Assembly (NCBI RefSeq): GCF_024347635.1
Contig: NZ_AP025511.1
Span: 186,001 to 250,000, forward strand
Source: Vibrio tasmaniensis
Lineage (GTDB): Bacteria; Pseudomonadota; Gammaproteobacteria; Enterobacterales; Vibrionaceae
Direction of reading: 5' to 3'
Length of the DNA stretch: 64,000 bases
A program made the translations under genes and the position numbers. The notes under the pieces were generated by a model. The model was given only the letters and a program-made list of their open reading frames with translations. It ran no database searches and had not been told where the DNA came from. This document shows positions 38,101 through 47,392 of this stretch, in pieces. How positions within the stretch are numbered: the first letter of the stretch is position 1; each line of letters begins with the position of its first letter.

Positions 38101-38142
38101 CATATCGAACGCGTAAAAGAGTACATTCGTTCATTGTTCTAG
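35128..38142 (+). CDS. dCache-HAMP-HD-GYP cyclic di-GMP phosphodiesterase
   Basis: 1004 aa. Membrane helix 1 at residues 10-32, a periplasmic dCache sensor (TTRPWFRNAKPDG near 180), helix 2 near 370-390, HAMP (RLSQPLNTLMQLTDN), a GAF-like region, then the HD-GYP domain from about 615. TGGHCQRVPEL and LHDCGKVTTPEYV (660) carry the HD metal ligands, and GHHERIDGKGYPRGL (892-906) is the intact GYP motif. About 170 residues intervene between the KATKL part and RRGTLNDEE (851), which are contiguous in ordinary HD-GYP domains. It should hydrolyse cyclic di-GMP made by its divergent neighbour. Confidence 0.9.
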   Translation: MRRRRYPLSIHITSLFLILTTLVGTVLISISYRHSQELLLGTVREVSNEHRDKLESVFKQAIAPVITTLNVMAVSPFVSQQTSATEQESWIASIDIIFKQNTNLVALFYGSDDGEFRIFRPLSTNKQRLENNAPAKATMMVSTINLKGENLISYLDGAHKVLSIVQQESEFNPTTRPWFRNAKPDGTIKLSEPYQFYFLKKNGITLSRRTYDGNHVVGADFTLDSLSSQISQLAYSPQSRLALFDQHFNLLGQHQLDLAIPNLSPKGESNRTNSNVGDNKGSGNEQSQQLFNIPKRDQMAALKSSVLAPLISDEEKFNLNLKNIEYNLNTWALTLTPVELTQDVTLYLAEATPHNDLLSDLISMRDKQVAVAIGMLFICFGIVWLVANRLSQPLNTLMQLTDNIARFDFRRTHYPKSMIKEVANLAHSIELMEHTLHDLINLLRDTAGNQEFSILAKNIAHQSYLITKAETIVLFTQSEEKDVFDTAANLAILPFKADINDFIKHTPWLLCQLKSGETIHLNREDNVLNYYQDSIFNSDLYLFPLLNREKLLVGIVAIGYERPITKMQADKHAFLRELLSFAEIAKDNIDQMQQQKDMLNAFIELIASAIDTKSPYTGGHCQRVPELTKWLTQATIDDDRYYPQFSLDNKQWEELMLAAWLHDCGKVTTPEYVVDKATKLETIYDRIHEVRMRFELLKQQAETDYWKAIANGALQEEQLKVLEQSLSELDEEFAFVAECNLGGESMTDEQLERLDRIAKRQWKRTLDDQLGLSWSEKERFNTQQEATEKSEANPTNKDQTLPVMEPLLADKPEHKIPWDNGFNPADVWQEAFVLKPGEVKYNQGELHNLKVRRGTLNDEERFMINDHIIQTFTMLNKLPYPSYLKNIPDIASGHHERIDGKGYPRGLNEDQLPLPSRAMAIADVFEALTSSDRPYKKGKLLSESLNIMTDMATSGHIDPKLYLLFLENKIYDKYAERFLEANQRCEIDQNKHIERVKEYIRSLF

Positions 38143-38172
38143 GCTTTTGTCTTTAGTTTTCAGCCACAATGT

Positions 38173-39192
38173 TTAGCTTTTAACGGCAGAGTCCAAAACC
38201 GCCGCATCTGCTACAGCCACAGCGGTTCGCGGTGTTTGCTTGGCTTTTGCTTTGCTGTGTCTTTTAGCCAATAGAGTATTGGTTATACTCGCCACGACGA
38301 TCAAATTGATGCCGATTAACTGCTGAGTTGAAAACACATCATCAAAGAACAAGCTCTGCCATAACGCACTGAACAGCATGTTAGTAAAAATTAGGGGAGC
38401 CAACTGAGAACCGCTGTCTGCCAACTTGTACGCTTTCGAGCGGAAGATTTGCGTGTTAATAGTAAATAGAGCCAATCCAAAAGCGCCAAGCCCAATCCAG
38501 CGTAAGCCTTCAAAAGATAACAGACCCGATAAGGTTCCATTGTCCGCAGCACTCTCAAGCACATCTGGAGTCGCAGATACTGAAGTAAACACAACCATTG
38601 GTATCACAATGATTGCCGCGACCAAGAACGTCCACGCGTTTAGCTCTGCGGGTGTCAGGCTAGTCTTGGATGCTCGATACAAACTCACTTGTGAACCCGA
38701 ATTAAACACACCCGCCAATAACCCCAGCAACAACGCTGGCCTAAAGAACTCTGAGCCAAATTCAAACTGCGACCAGTCCCCAGCCATCATCACTACGCCA
38801 ACAAAGGTGACAACTAAACAAATCACTGTTGTTGTATGAATCTTGGTTCCAAACATTAATTTTTCTAACAAAGGAATGAACAGAGGGCCAGTGCTGAACA
38901 ACACCACACCTTCAACCAGCGTTAGGGTTTGCAAAGACGTAAGGAAACACCACTGGCATGCCACCATAAAAATCGCACGCATAACTAAAGGTTTCCACAT
39001 ATCGAGTGAAGGTTTCGTGATTTTGTAAAACATCAAAAATAAGAATAAAAACAGACTGGGTAACAAAAAACGCACGAAACTCAATAATGAAACAGGCATT
39101 GATACCGATAGATACTTGGCCATTAATCCACTTAAAGACAAACTGAACGTCGACAACAACATGAAAGCCGTCGCCTTGGTAATATCAGACAT
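38173..39192 (-). CDS. EamA/DMT-family transporter
   Basis: 339 aa with ten hydrophobic helices arranged as two EamA repeats (KATAFMLLSTFSLSLSGLM; SQVSLYRASKTSLTPAEL). It has an Ala/Lys-rich cytoplasmic tail. The ATG at 39192 has a perfect AGGAGG eight bases upstream; the frame also opens at a GTG that overlaps this site, which rules out the GTG start. It is an inner-membrane metabolite exporter of unknown substrate, divergent from the GcvA-like LysR gene 91 bp away, which is the likely regulator. Confidence 0.88.
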   Translation of the reverse strand: MSDITKATAFMLLSTFSLSLSGLMAKYLSVSMPVSLLSFVRFLLPSLFLFLFLMFYKITKPSLDMWKPLVMRAIFMVACQWCFLTSLQTLTLVEGVVLFSTGPLFIPLLEKLMFGTKIHTTTVICLVVTFVGVVMMAGDWSQFEFGSEFFRPALLLGLLAGVFNSGSQVSLYRASKTSLTPAELNAWTFLVAAIIVIPMVVFTSVSATPDVLESAADNGTLSGLLSFEGLRWIGLGAFGLALFTINTQIFRSKAYKLADSGSQLAPLIFTNMLFSALWQSLFFDDVFSTQQLIGINLIVVASITNTLLAKRHSKAKAKQTPRTAVAVADAAVLDSAVKS

Positions 39193-39283
39193 AATTATCA
39201 CCTCCTATGACAGTTATTTTAGAGGCGTGACGTGATAAAAAATAGCGAGTAATATTAACCACAACTGTAAGGAAAACTTACCA

Positions 39284-40210
39284 ATGAAAAAACTCGTTCC
39301 ACTTAAATCCGTTTATGCTTTCATTGCTGTAGCCGAAACAGGCAGCATGACCGAAGCCGCTCGTGTGTTGTACGTCAGTCATTCAGCGGTAAGCCAAGCG
39401 ATAAAATCATTGGAGCAACTGGTTAATAAGCCGCTGTTCCAACGTGTGGGTCGTCGTGTTGTTCTCAATGCCGCAGGTAAGCGATATTATCGTAAAGTCG
39501 CGCCAGCATTAGAACAGGTGATAGAAGCAACCGAAGAACTGGCCAGAACGCCTAACGACCACCGCATTACTCTCAATATGGTCAATTCACTCGCGATGCA
39601 CTGGTGGATCCCGCGAGTCTCGGAATTCCAAAACTTTGCTCCCTCTCTTGATATTCGTATATCCACGCTAACGGGCACTTTCGACATAGAACAAGAAGGT
39701 GTGGACATCGCGCTGGTGCACGGCAAACCGAGCGAGTGGGACCGATATTACAGCGAAAAGCTTGGTGACGATGATCTGGTATTGGTGTGCAGCCCGGCAC
39801 TATTGAAAAACCAAATGGGATTAAGCGTTGAACAACTGGTGAAACAAAACCCAACCATTGGTGTCTTCAATCCAAGAAGACAGCATGACTGGCAGGTGTG
39901 GTGCGATCATTACCAAATACCCATGCCGACGTTCCACAGTAACTTGACGTTCGATGTCTCGATTCAAGCCGTACAGGCTGCCATTCGTTCGCTTGGTGTA
40001 TTAGTCACTCACCGCTTGTTTGTGAAAGATGACATCAGCCATGGCATGTTGGTCGAAATTAGTGATCCAGTGGCTAACCCCCATCAAGACTTCTATTTCG
40101 TTTGTCCAAAAAACAAATTAAAACAAGAAAGTGTGCTAAAACTGAGAACATGGTTGAGGCATGAATTCACACGCTCAGAGACAAAACTCAGCGATGTTGT
40201 TCAAGAGTAA
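39284..40210 (+). CDS. LysR-family regulator, GcvA-like
   Basis: 308 aa. The helix-turn-helix [20 protein letters not shown] and the effector-domain segments [15 protein letters not shown] and [19 protein letters not shown] fit the GcvA/AmpR branch of LysR. It shares a 91-bp divergent promoter with the EamA transporter and probably controls it. The ATG at 39284 opens the usual LysR N-terminus ([16 protein letters not shown]). Confidence 0.88.
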   Translation: MKKLVPLKSVYAFIAVAETGSMTEAARVLYVSHSAVSQAIKSLEQLVNKPLFQRVGRRVVLNAAGKRYYRKVAPALEQVIEATEELARTPNDHRITLNMVNSLAMHWWIPRVSEFQNFAPSLDIRISTLTGTFDIEQEGVDIALVHGKPSEWDRYYSEKLGDDDLVLVCSPALLKNQMGLSVEQLVKQNPTIGVFNPRRQHDWQVWCDHYQIPMPTFHSNLTFDVSIQAVQAAIRSLGVLVTHRLFVKDDISHGMLVEISDPVANPHQDFYFVCPKNKLKQESVLKLRTWLRHEFTRSETKLSDVVQE

Positions 40211-40268
40211 GACCAAACTATCAATCCATACAGCGAGTAACAACTCATCAAGCTTACAAGAGGCCATT

Positions 40269-40589
40269 ATGATTATTACCACCACTCAATCTGTTGAAGG
40301 CAAACGCATTGTCGATTACAAAGGGGTTATCGCCGGAGAAGCCATTCTAGGGGTGAATGTTTTCAAAGATATGTTTTCAGGTATTCGCGACTTCGTCGGT
40401 GGACGTTCTGGCACCTATGAAAAGGAACTGGAGAAAGCACGTAACTACGCATTCAAAGAGCTAGAGCAGAAAGCGATTGAAGCGGGTGCAAACGCAGTGG
40501 TTGGTGTCGATATCGATTATGAAGTCTTAGGAACAGGTAATGGCATGTTGATGGTATCAGCCAGCGGCACAGCAGTTGTGGTCGCTTAA
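40269..40589 (+). CDS. ybjQ: YbjQ/UPF0145 family protein
   Basis: 106 aa, the length of E. coli Ybj[22 protein letters not shown] and [18 protein letters not shown] are family signatures, and the C-terminus ends [16 protein letters not shown] lies six bases before ATG 40269; the frame also runs 36 codons further upstream through the end of the LysR gene, which has no start signal. Soluble pentameric beta protein with a putative metal-binding role; function not settled. It converges with the M23 peptidase gene. Confidence 0.92.
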   Translation: MIITTTQSVEGKRIVDYKGVIAGEAILGVNVFKDMFSGIRDFVGGRSGTYEKELEKARNYAFKELEQKAIEAGANAVVGVDIDYEVLGTGNGMLMVSASGTAVVVA

Positions 40590-40620
40590 TCGAATCTGAA
40601 ATTATGTAATTCCATAAATG

Positions 40621-40666
40621 CTTATTCCAACCTTCGGTTTGTTTATCACCAGAAGGTTGGAATAAG
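40621..40666. terminator. Bidirectional terminator, perfect 15-bp stem
   Basis: CTTATTCCAACCTTC pairs perfectly with GAAGGTTGGAATAAG, 16-base loop, between convergent ybjQ and the M23 peptidase gene. Confidence 0.85.
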
Positions 40667-40689
40667 GATAAGCCGTGGCTGAAGTGAAT

Positions 40690-41946
40690 TTAACTCGTTC
40701 TGCCTTCTTGCTCAGAGATGATCTCATCAAAAGAAGCAATTCGAGTAAGGAACGCCCCTTTGTCTTTCGGTAATATAGAGCTTGCCAAAGGCAGGTCTGC
40801 TTTCATTGCGTCGACCGCCCTTCCACGTACCAACACTTCAAAATGTAAGTGAGGCCCTGTCAAACGGCCTGTTGCACCCGACAACGCAATTTCCTGCCCA
40901 CGCTTAATCTGTTGCCCTTTCTTAACCAAGAATCGACTCAAATGCAGATAACGAGTTTTGTAAACACTGTTATGTTCAATCACTATGTATTTCCCTGCGT
41001 AAGGGTGGTCACGAAGTGCCACAACCCTACCGTCTCCCGTTGAATAAACGGGTGAACCCACAGGTGTTGCGAAATCAGTACCATTATGCGGCGATACACG
41101 TCCAGTCACAGGATGCTTTCGGAATGGGTTGAAGGATGAAGTGATTCTTCGGAATTGTTTGTCTATTGGGTATCGATTGAAAGCTTGCTCAAGGCTATTC
41201 CCTTCTCGGTCATAGAAACGTCCATCCGCAGCAAGAAAAGCCGCCACTTCCCTATTTCGTAGCTTGATAGAGACCCCTTGCACTTCAGTCTTACCCGTTA
41301 AGTGATCTTCCGTGTATTGCTCTTTAACCAAAACATTAAAGCTGTCGCCAGCTCTGAGATCTTTGGAGAAGTTAATTTTATCTTTCAGCGTTCGAGTGAT
41401 ATTGGCTATCTGGGCACTGGTTAAACCGGCCTTGTAAGCTGACGTGGAAAAACTACCCTGCACCGAACCTGCGTACAGTTTTTCTTTCCATTCCCCAGGA
41501 GTCTCGATGAACTGATAACTAAAACTACCGTCATCATTTTCTGTGTAGACCGCCTGTTCAACCAAGCTCTCATGGTATATCAATTCGACTAGCTGCTTAG
41601 ATTCACTGTCCAACAACAGCTCTAGATGATCACCAGGTTTGATCGTGTCCAGTTTCAGTGATTCTAGATCGGCCTCAAGTATCTTTTGAGCCGTTCCGTA
41701 AGGGAGTTTCCAAGAGGTAAATACATTGCTGAGTGTATCCCCAACTTTGACAAAATAATGAACTCTTACCAGAGAACTTGACTCAACGTCTGAACTCGAT
41801 GGCTTCTCATCAGCCGAAACCGCACCTTGATAAGGTGTAATTTTGATAGCGATGTCTTCTGGTGGTTCAGGCGAAAGAGAAAGATATAAAGCAAGTGAAA
41901 ATGCGCTGATAGCAGTCACTATCAGGCCAGTGCGGAGGAACTTCAT
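40690..41946 (-). CDS. M23 (LytM) peptidoglycan endopeptidase with OapA/LysM-like N-terminus
   Basis: 418 aa. An N-terminal anchor (residues 8-26) is followed by an OapA/LysM-like domain (FVKVGDTLSNVFTSW, about 67-115) and a C-terminal M23 domain near 265-390. The zinc ligands are HNGTDF and HLHFEV, both intact, so it should be an active DD-endopeptidase cleaving peptidoglycan cross-links, like MepM and the Vibrio Shy enzymes. ATG 41946 gives MKFLRTGLI. Likely periplasmic and anchored to the inner membrane. Confidence 0.9.
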   Translation of the reverse strand: MKFLRTGLIVTAISAFSLALYLSLSPEPPEDIAIKITPYQGAVSADEKPSSSDVESSSLVRVHYFVKVGDTLSNVFTSWKLPYGTAQKILEADLESLKLDTIKPGDHLELLLDSESKQLVELIYHESLVEQAVYTENDDGSFSYQFIETPGEWKEKLYAGSVQGSFSTSAYKAGLTSAQIANITRTLKDKINFSKDLRAGDSFNVLVKEQYTEDHLTGKTEVQGVSIKLRNREVAAFLAADGRFYDREGNSLEQAFNRYPIDKQFRRITSSFNPFRKHPVTGRVSPHNGTDFATPVGSPVYSTGDGRVVALRDHPYAGKYIVIEHNSVYKTRYLHLSRFLVKKGQQIKRGQEIALSGATGRLTGPHLHFEVLVRGRAVDAMKADLPLASSILPKDKGAFLTRIASFDEIISEQEGRTS

Positions 41947-42055
41947 AAAAATACTTAACGGTTATTACAATAAACTTTTAAGATGTTATAACATAACAAT
42001 TAATTCAATAAAATAAGCGAAATGTAAGAAACCGTTCCGTAAAAACGATTAAAAG

Positions 42056-42082
42056 CATGGTGAGCGTGCGAAGCTCACCATG
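42056..42082 (-). terminator. Terminator of the TPR-protein gene
   Basis: CATGGTGAGC and GCTCACCATG form a ten-base stem; on the minus strand CTTTTAA follows. Confidence 0.85.
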
Positions 42083-42093
42083 TCATTAAATAA

Positions 42094-42933
42094 TTACTCT
42101 TCACAAAGCGCTTCAAAGCGGTCTAAACCTCTCAACATCTCAAAATCAGGCTCTTCTGCCAGAAGTTCTCTCATTGAGCCACTGGCTTCGATAGAGCGCT
42201 CTAAGTCGTCGATTGCCTGACCTTCAGCACCTAATCTTGCATACGAACAAGCTCGTTGGTACAAGGCATGGGCATTTTGATCATCCACTTCCAATACACG
42301 ATTACATAAGCTCATTGCCCAGTGGTATTCCTGCATGTCCATTGCGGCATCAGCTTTATAAGTGAGCGCCTCTAAATCACCAGGGCGGACTTTTAAGATC
42401 TCATCGTAAATCTCAATTTTTTGCTCGGCGGTTTGAGCATTTTGCGCTCTCAACCATAAGTTGTGTATTTCATTGATGATTTCGATTTCTCGGTTGTTCT
42501 CTGAGATGATTCGAGTCTTACGCTTTAGATCCCTTTCAAGTACATTAAATTTCTTTTCGTACTCTTGAGCGATAGAATTCAATCGCTGGTCAGCCATTTC
42601 TTTGGTTGTGTGCTTGAGTTCTTTAAGCGATTGCCACCCAACTAATGCGATAAGTGAAGCGACACCCGCAATAATGTAGAAAAAATAGGTTACAGTCACG
42701 TTGGCGTAATTCAGCGATTTGTCCGCCACAGCGAGCTCACGGTCGGTCATCTGAATAGTCAAACGTCTTTCAAGATCTTGTTGGTCCATTCTTAGCTGCT
42801 TCAATTCATCCAAGATATAGCGTTCCATCAACGGTCGATCTAAATAGTCCAATTCTGAGTACTCAACCTCTTCGCTTGCAAAACTCATCGTGCTGAACAC
42901 CGAGATAACTGCAATCAATAAGATTCGAAGCAT
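42094..42933 (-). CDS. TPR-containing membrane protein
   Basis: 279 aa. Signal peptide 1-19 (LLIAVISVFSTMSFA), a predicted periplasmic helical part to about 78, one membrane helix at 80-103 (TYFFYIIAGVASLIALVGW), a coiled coil to about 150 rich in Lys/Glu, then three TPR-like repeats (ALTYKADAAMDMQEYHWAM, HALYQRACSYARLGAEGQAI). The two hydrophobic segments place both ends in different compartments. No known function; TPR domains usually mediate protein contacts. It ends with a strong terminator and has its own promoter region. Confidence 0.75.
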   Translation of the reverse strand: MLRILLIAVISVFSTMSFASEEVEYSELDYLDRPLMERYILDELKQLRMDQQDLERRLTIQMTDRELAVADKSLNYANVTVTYFFYIIAGVASLIALVGWQSLKELKHTTKEMADQRLNSIAQEYEKKFNVLERDLKRKTRIISENNREIEIINEIHNLWLRAQNAQTAEQKIEIYDEILKVRPGDLEALTYKADAAMDMQEYHWAMSLCNRVLEVDDQNAHALYQRACSYARLGAEGQAIDDLERSIEASGSMRELLAEEPDFEMLRGLDRFEALCEE

Positions 42934-43093
42934 TATACATTCCTTATATGTTTAATCTTTAGGCTAACTGTATCTTGTAATAGTCATACAAGCTAGGAAG
43001 TCGACAAGTTTGGCTTATTCGTATTAGTTAATAGTTATTTATAGCTCGATAGTCACTCACTTCTACAATCGACTCTTTCAACCATCGACTCTT

Positions 43094-44863
43094 TTAACAC
43101 TCGATTCCTTCAACCACCGACTCTTCCAACAACCCTGCATAAATTCCATTGTGTGCTATCAACTGTTGATGGTTACCTTGTTCAACAATTTCACCCTTTT
43201 CCAACACAAGAATCGAGTCTGAGTGGCGAACAGTACTCAAACGGTGTGCAATCGCAATCACAGTTTTTTCCTTAAACAGACGCTGCATTGCTTTTTGAAT
43301 CAGGTCTTCGGTGATTGAATCCACCGAGCTAGTTGCTTCATCAAGCATCATCAGTTGTCCACCTTGAGCAACCGCTCTAGCGAACGAAATAAGCTGTGTT
43401 TGCCCCACAGACAAGTTGGAGCCGTTCTTTTCCAAATAGAAGTCATAGCTTTGTGGCAATTGTTCAATAAACTTATCGGCGTACACATAGCGCGCCGCCT
43501 GTTCAACCTCAATTCTAGATAGATGCGTTTTACCCAGCGCGATATTGAATTGGATTGTCTCTTCAAACAAGTGCACATCTTGCATCATCATTGAGAACAA
43601 ATGAGCAGAGTCTTCGCTTGAAATCTGTGACAGCTCTATTCCATTCAACAAAATGCTGCCTTCATAGTCTTGGTAGGTTTTAGAGATCAGACGCAGAACC
43701 GTCGACTTACCTGACCCCGTCGAACCTACAAGCGCGATTTGATGCCCTTTCTTCAATACAAACGAGACATTCTTTAGAACATATGGAGAGTCGTCTTTGT
43801 AACGGAAGCTCACGTTCTTAAACTCTAGGCTCACAAACTGTTCGAGCTGTTTTTCAACCTTGTTAGATGGCAGTAAATTACGCCCTTCTTCTTCAGTCGG
43901 CTCAACAAACAGCTCTTCAATATGGTCAAACGCTGCAAATGAACTCTGAATCGAAGCAATCTGCGAAGTAAAGTCGCGGATCGGTACAAACACTTTCTCT
44001 AAGGTGTTGATGAACGCAATTAGCACACCCAAGGTGAGTGCCCCTTCTATCACTTGCTCAGATCCATACCAGATCATAATTGCGATGGTGATAGAGGTGA
44101 TGCCAGAGATAAACGAGAACAAAATCGCATCGTATTTATTGATCTTCTTCTGCGCTCTTAAAAACTCATCGGTATAGCCTTGGTAACGCTGTTCTACTTG
44201 CTCTTCCGCTCGGTACATCTGAACGGTTTTCATACCAAATAAGACTTCTTGTAAAAAGCCAATACCACGAGCGAGCGAAGAACGAGTAACCTTGTACAGT
44301 TCACGAAGTCGGTTTCTCACATACACCGTCAAATACATCACCGGCGGCATTATAATCAAAACAATCATCGTTAATTGCCAATCAATGAAGAACATCATTA
44401 CCAACAGAGCAATGGTGTTAATACTGTCCTTCACTAGACCAACAACCGATTGAACAAACGTCTCGCCGATGGTTTCCAAGTCGCTGGTGAGTCGTGAAAG
44501 CGTGACGCCAATCGGTGTGTTATCAAAATAACGGCGCGGCAGTTTAAGTACGCGAGCAAACAGCACTGAACGCATGTCGGTTATCGTGTACTGCCCCGTT
44601 TTACGTAGATTATACGAATAGGTGGTATCCACCACATAACTAACCACTAACACAGCAACTAGATAGAAGACATATTCGAGCAGTCCATCCATATCACCAT
44701 GACTTAAATGAACGTCGATCACTTGAATGATCAGCCAAGGAAACAATAGGCTTGTAATGACAGAGAGCGGAAGCATAGCAATGCCAAAAATCGCAGAGCG
44801 TTTGTATTTCTTAGCAAACTTAAAAAAGTGCTTGAGGTACTTGAGATCAACACCTTTTAACAT
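43094..44863 (-). CDS. mdlB: ABC exporter half-transporter, MdlB-like (canonical Walker B)
   Basis: 589 aa: six membrane helices to about 320, then an ATP-binding domain with Walker A GSTGSGKSTVLRL, Walker B LMMLDEATSSVD with the catalytic Glu, but an altered ABC signature, LSVGQTQLIS. It overlaps the upstream half-transporter gene by 7 bp (43094-44863 and 44857-46620), so the two are translationally coupled and form a heterodimer. E. coli MdlAB has the same arrangement, including the LSVGQ signature in MdlB. Substrate unknown; lipids or peptides are exported by close relatives. Confidence 0.88.
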   Translation of the reverse strand: MLKGVDLKYLKHFFKFAKKYKRSAIFGIAMLPLSVITSLLFPWLIIQVIDVHLSHGDMDGLLEYVFYLVAVLVVSYVVDTTYSYNLRKTGQYTITDMRSVLFARVLKLPRRYFDNTPIGVTLSRLTSDLETIGETFVQSVVGLVKDSINTIALLVMMFFIDWQLTMIVLIIMPPVMYLTVYVRNRLRELYKVTRSSLARGIGFLQEVLFGMKTVQMYRAEEQVEQRYQGYTDEFLRAQKKINKYDAILFSFISGITSITIAIMIWYGSEQVIEGALTLGVLIAFINTLEKVFVPIRDFTSQIASIQSSFAAFDHIEELFVEPTEEEGRNLLPSNKVEKQLEQFVSLEFKNVSFRYKDDSPYVLKNVSFVLKKGHQIALVGSTGSGKSTVLRLISKTYQDYEGSILLNGIELSQISSEDSAHLFSMMMQDVHLFEETIQFNIALGKTHLSRIEVEQAARYVYADKFIEQLPQSYDFYLEKNGSNLSVGQTQLISFARAVAQGGQLMMLDEATSSVDSITEDLIQKAMQRLFKEKTVIAIAHRLSTVRHSDSILVLEKGEIVEQGNHQQLIAHNGIYAGLLEESVVEGIEC

Positions 44864-46620
44864 GCTGCTGCCTCCGTTTCATTTTGCTGTAACTGCCATG
44901 TATCGTAATAGTAATCGCACGTTTTCAATAACGTCGCGTGGTCGCCCTTCGCAATCACCTTACCTTCGTTCAACACGATAATTTCATCCATATATTCAAG
45001 GGCATTAACACGGTGTGAAACCACAAGTACCGATTGATTTTCCAAGCGTTTAAACAAGCCCTCTAAAATTTTACGTTCTGTTTCATAGTCGACAGCCGAT
45101 AGAACGTTATCCATGATGATCAGGTCGGTGGGTTGCAATAAAGATCGCGCAATGCTCAAGCGCTGTTTCTGACCACCCGACAACATGATCCCTTTCTCAC
45201 CGACTAAGGTTTGGTCTCCATGCTCAAAACGTGTCACGTCACCGGCCAACTGGCTGAGCTCTAGCACTTCATCAACCTGACTCTTTGCCAAGTCAGTACC
45301 TAAGCTACCAAAGCGGATATTGTCTTCAACGGTTGCTGAAAACAGGTAAGGGTCTTGCGTCACGGTTTTCACGTAACGGCGCAAATCACTGCGAGAGAAG
45401 CTAGTGACATCTCTTTCGCCAAAGAAAATAGAACCTTGTGGCACATCCAAATGATGGTTCAAGCAATTCACTAATGTCGTTTTACCCGCTCCGATCCCGC
45501 CTAGCACACCCACTTTCTTACCTGCTGGAATGTCAAAGCTGATGTCATCGAGAATCAGGCGCTCTTCACCTGAATAGCTGAAACTGAGGTTGCGAATAGA
45601 AAACGTTTTTCCCTTCAGCGATTCAACATCTAGCTCAGTGAGCTTAACTTCATCAAGCTCTGGAATTTTGGCATTAAGAATGGTTTGTACACTTTGAATG
45701 CCTACCATTCCACGCTGATAAATGGTCGCGATTCTGCCTAATTGCATCAATGGCATTGCCAACAAAACCGAATAAGTCAGAAAGGCGGTAATCTCACCTA
45801 GGGTTAGCTCTTGTCTCATTAGCATGTAGCCACCAAGCCCTAGAATGATGATTTTCATCAGGTCATTGGCGTAGTCGAGTACTGGCATAAAGAAGACTTG
45901 AATACGTGTAATTTTAAGGCGGCATTCAAGTAATAACTGATTAAGCTTTTCAGTTTCAGCTTTGACCCAAGGTGACATCTGCTGGCTCTTAATCAAGTCA
46001 ATCCCAGACAGGTAACTCATTAGCTGAGCAGACAAGTTTTGTAGACGTTTCATGTGTTCTAAATGCAGTATTTTCATACGCTTGAAGCCCACTCGGAAAA
46101 TCACAAAAGCGATTGAGATAGGAATAATCGAATACAGTGTGAGTTCTGGTGATATACGCCACATATAAAGAGGTGTCAGCGATAACGCGAGTAACGCGTT
46201 GAAAAACTGAAGAAACCCCACACCAAACATCAGTCGGATGCCGCTAAGGTCATTATTCATGATTGAAATTAGCCGCCCCGATGCAAAACGTTCATGAAAA
46301 CTGCTCGGTAAGCGATTCAGCTTTTGCAGAAGTGTGCTTTTGAGCGCTGCTTCTGTAATTCGCCCCGGATTAAGCGCATAGATACGAGACAGAATTCTCA
46401 CCACCACCATGGCAACCGACATACCGACCACGATCCAAACATAGGTTTGAAGCTGCTGATGGCCCGTTGTTGAAGCATCCTCAATAAGATCGATGGCAAG
46501 TTGGATATAACGAGGGATCTCTACCTGTAACCAGTTAACGAGAAAAATGAACACAATCGCCAGTAAGTACGAGGGGCGATTCATGCGCAAATAGTGGGCA
46601 ACAAACTGTCTTTTATTCAT
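44857..46620 (-). CDS. mdlA: ABC exporter half-transporter, MdlA-like (degenerate Walker B)
   Basis: 587 aa: six membrane helices (first at about 18-36, SYLLAIVFIFLVNWLQ), then an ATP-binding domain with Walker A GGIGAGKTTLVNCL, canonical signature LSGGQKQRLS, and Walker B LIIMDNVLSAVD, where Asn replaces the catalytic Glu. The complementary defects in the partner leave one catalytically competent and one degenerate nucleotide site, as in heterodimeric exporters. It ends by overlapping the mdlB-like gene. ATG 46620 gives MNKRQFVAHYLRMN. Confidence 0.88.
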   Translation of the reverse strand: MNKRQFVAHYLRMNRPSYLLAIVFIFLVNWLQVEIPRYIQLAIDLIEDASTTGHQQLQTYVWIVVGMSVAMVVVRILSRIYALNPGRITEAALKSTLLQKLNRLPSSFHERFASGRLISIMNNDLSGIRLMFGVGFLQFFNALLALSLTPLYMWRISPELTLYSIIPISIAFVIFRVGFKRMKILHLEHMKRLQNLSAQLMSYLSGIDLIKSQQMSPWVKAETEKLNQLLLECRLKITRIQVFFMPVLDYANDLMKIIILGLGGYMLMRQELTLGEITAFLTYSVLLAMPLMQLGRIATIYQRGMVGIQSVQTILNAKIPELDEVKLTELDVESLKGKTFSIRNLSFSYSGEERLILDDISFDIPAGKKVGVLGGIGAGKTTLVNCLNHHLDVPQGSIFFGERDVTSFSRSDLRRYVKTVTQDPYLFSATVEDNIRFGSLGTDLAKSQVDEVLELSQLAGDVTRFEHGDQTLVGEKGIMLSGGQKQRLSIARSLLQPTDLIIMDNVLSAVDYETERKILEGLFKRLENQSVLVVSHRVNALEYMDEIIVLNEGKVIAKGDHATLLKTCDYYYDTWQLQQNETEAAAC

Positions 46621-46793
46621 AGTCTTCTTTGTTTAGGGCAGGCTCACCGAGTTTTGGTGATTTCGTAAAGCTAGAAACGAGCGTCACTTAAGTAAAGATA
46701 CACCTAAAACACCGGATTGATAATATCACTCCATTCATTTTATACAGGTTATCTCAGGTCTCGATGTTAGAAAAATTCACAACAAAAGCGCCT

Positions 46794-46832
46794 AAAACAA
46801 CGTTACCGCATAAATAGCGGTAACGTTGTTTG
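46794..46832 (-). terminator. Terminator of the LruC-lipoprotein operon
   Basis: AACGTTACCGC pairs with GCGGTAACGTT around ATAAATA, with A and T runs outside. Confidence 0.9.
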
Positions 46833-46846
46833 GTAGAAGATAAAGA

Positions 46847-47380
46847 TTAAAGAATCACGTCTACATTATCGTCCTCAATATTCACAAGGAGTTTTACTTC
46901 GCTTCCCATTGCCGACGGATACCAGACTTCAACCCATACTTTATCAACATGATTGGGTAAAAGAAGAGTTGTAGAGAGCTCAATATCTTGATTGATTGGG
47001 CTCCTCAGCACTTGTGAGGTGTAATCGACAACATCACCATTGAACTCTGTATAAATACTCACGAAACCTCGAGAACTTTGCGAGCTTGCTACGTCTACTT
47101 TTACAGACACTTCTCTCTCTGTAGAAAAGTCAAAACCTTCCGGTATAGATAACTCAGATGATTTAATAGACTGCGTTGCCACCACTGGAGCAGGTGTCAC
47201 CACGTTATTGCTACCAACGGTCGAATTACTCGGTGGCGTAGCGGAGACCGAAGCTGTCGTATTGCTCGGAGGAGCTACAGTACTTGGAGATGAAGCGGTA
47301 CTATCACCGCCGCCTCCGCCACCACAAGCTGAAAGGAATACAAAGCCTACACCACTCAAAATTAGTTTGATTGTTTTCAT
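46847..47380 (-). CDS. Predicted lipoprotein with Gly- and Ser/Thr/Pro-rich linker
   Basis: 177 aa. A lipobox LSAC after residues 1-18 predicts a lipoprotein; it is followed by six glycines and a Ser/Thr/Pro/Val-rich linker to about residue 70. The C-terminal half has a beta-rich pattern (REVSVKVDVASSQSSRGFVSI). Probably surface or periplasmic-facing. It lies 12 bp downstream of the LruC-domain gene and shares its terminator, so the two proteins act together. No family recognised for the C-terminal domain. Confidence 0.72.
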   Translation of the reverse strand: MKTIKLILSGVGFVFLSACGGGGGGDSTASSPSTVAPPSNTTASVSATPPSNSTVGSNNVVTPAPVVATQSIKSSELSIPEGFDFSTEREVSVKVDVASSQSSRGFVSIYTEFNGDVVDYTSQVLRSPINQDIELSTTLLLPNHVDKVWVEVWYPSAMGSEVKLLVNIEDDNVDVIL

Positions 47381-47392
47381 AAATCCTCCTGA

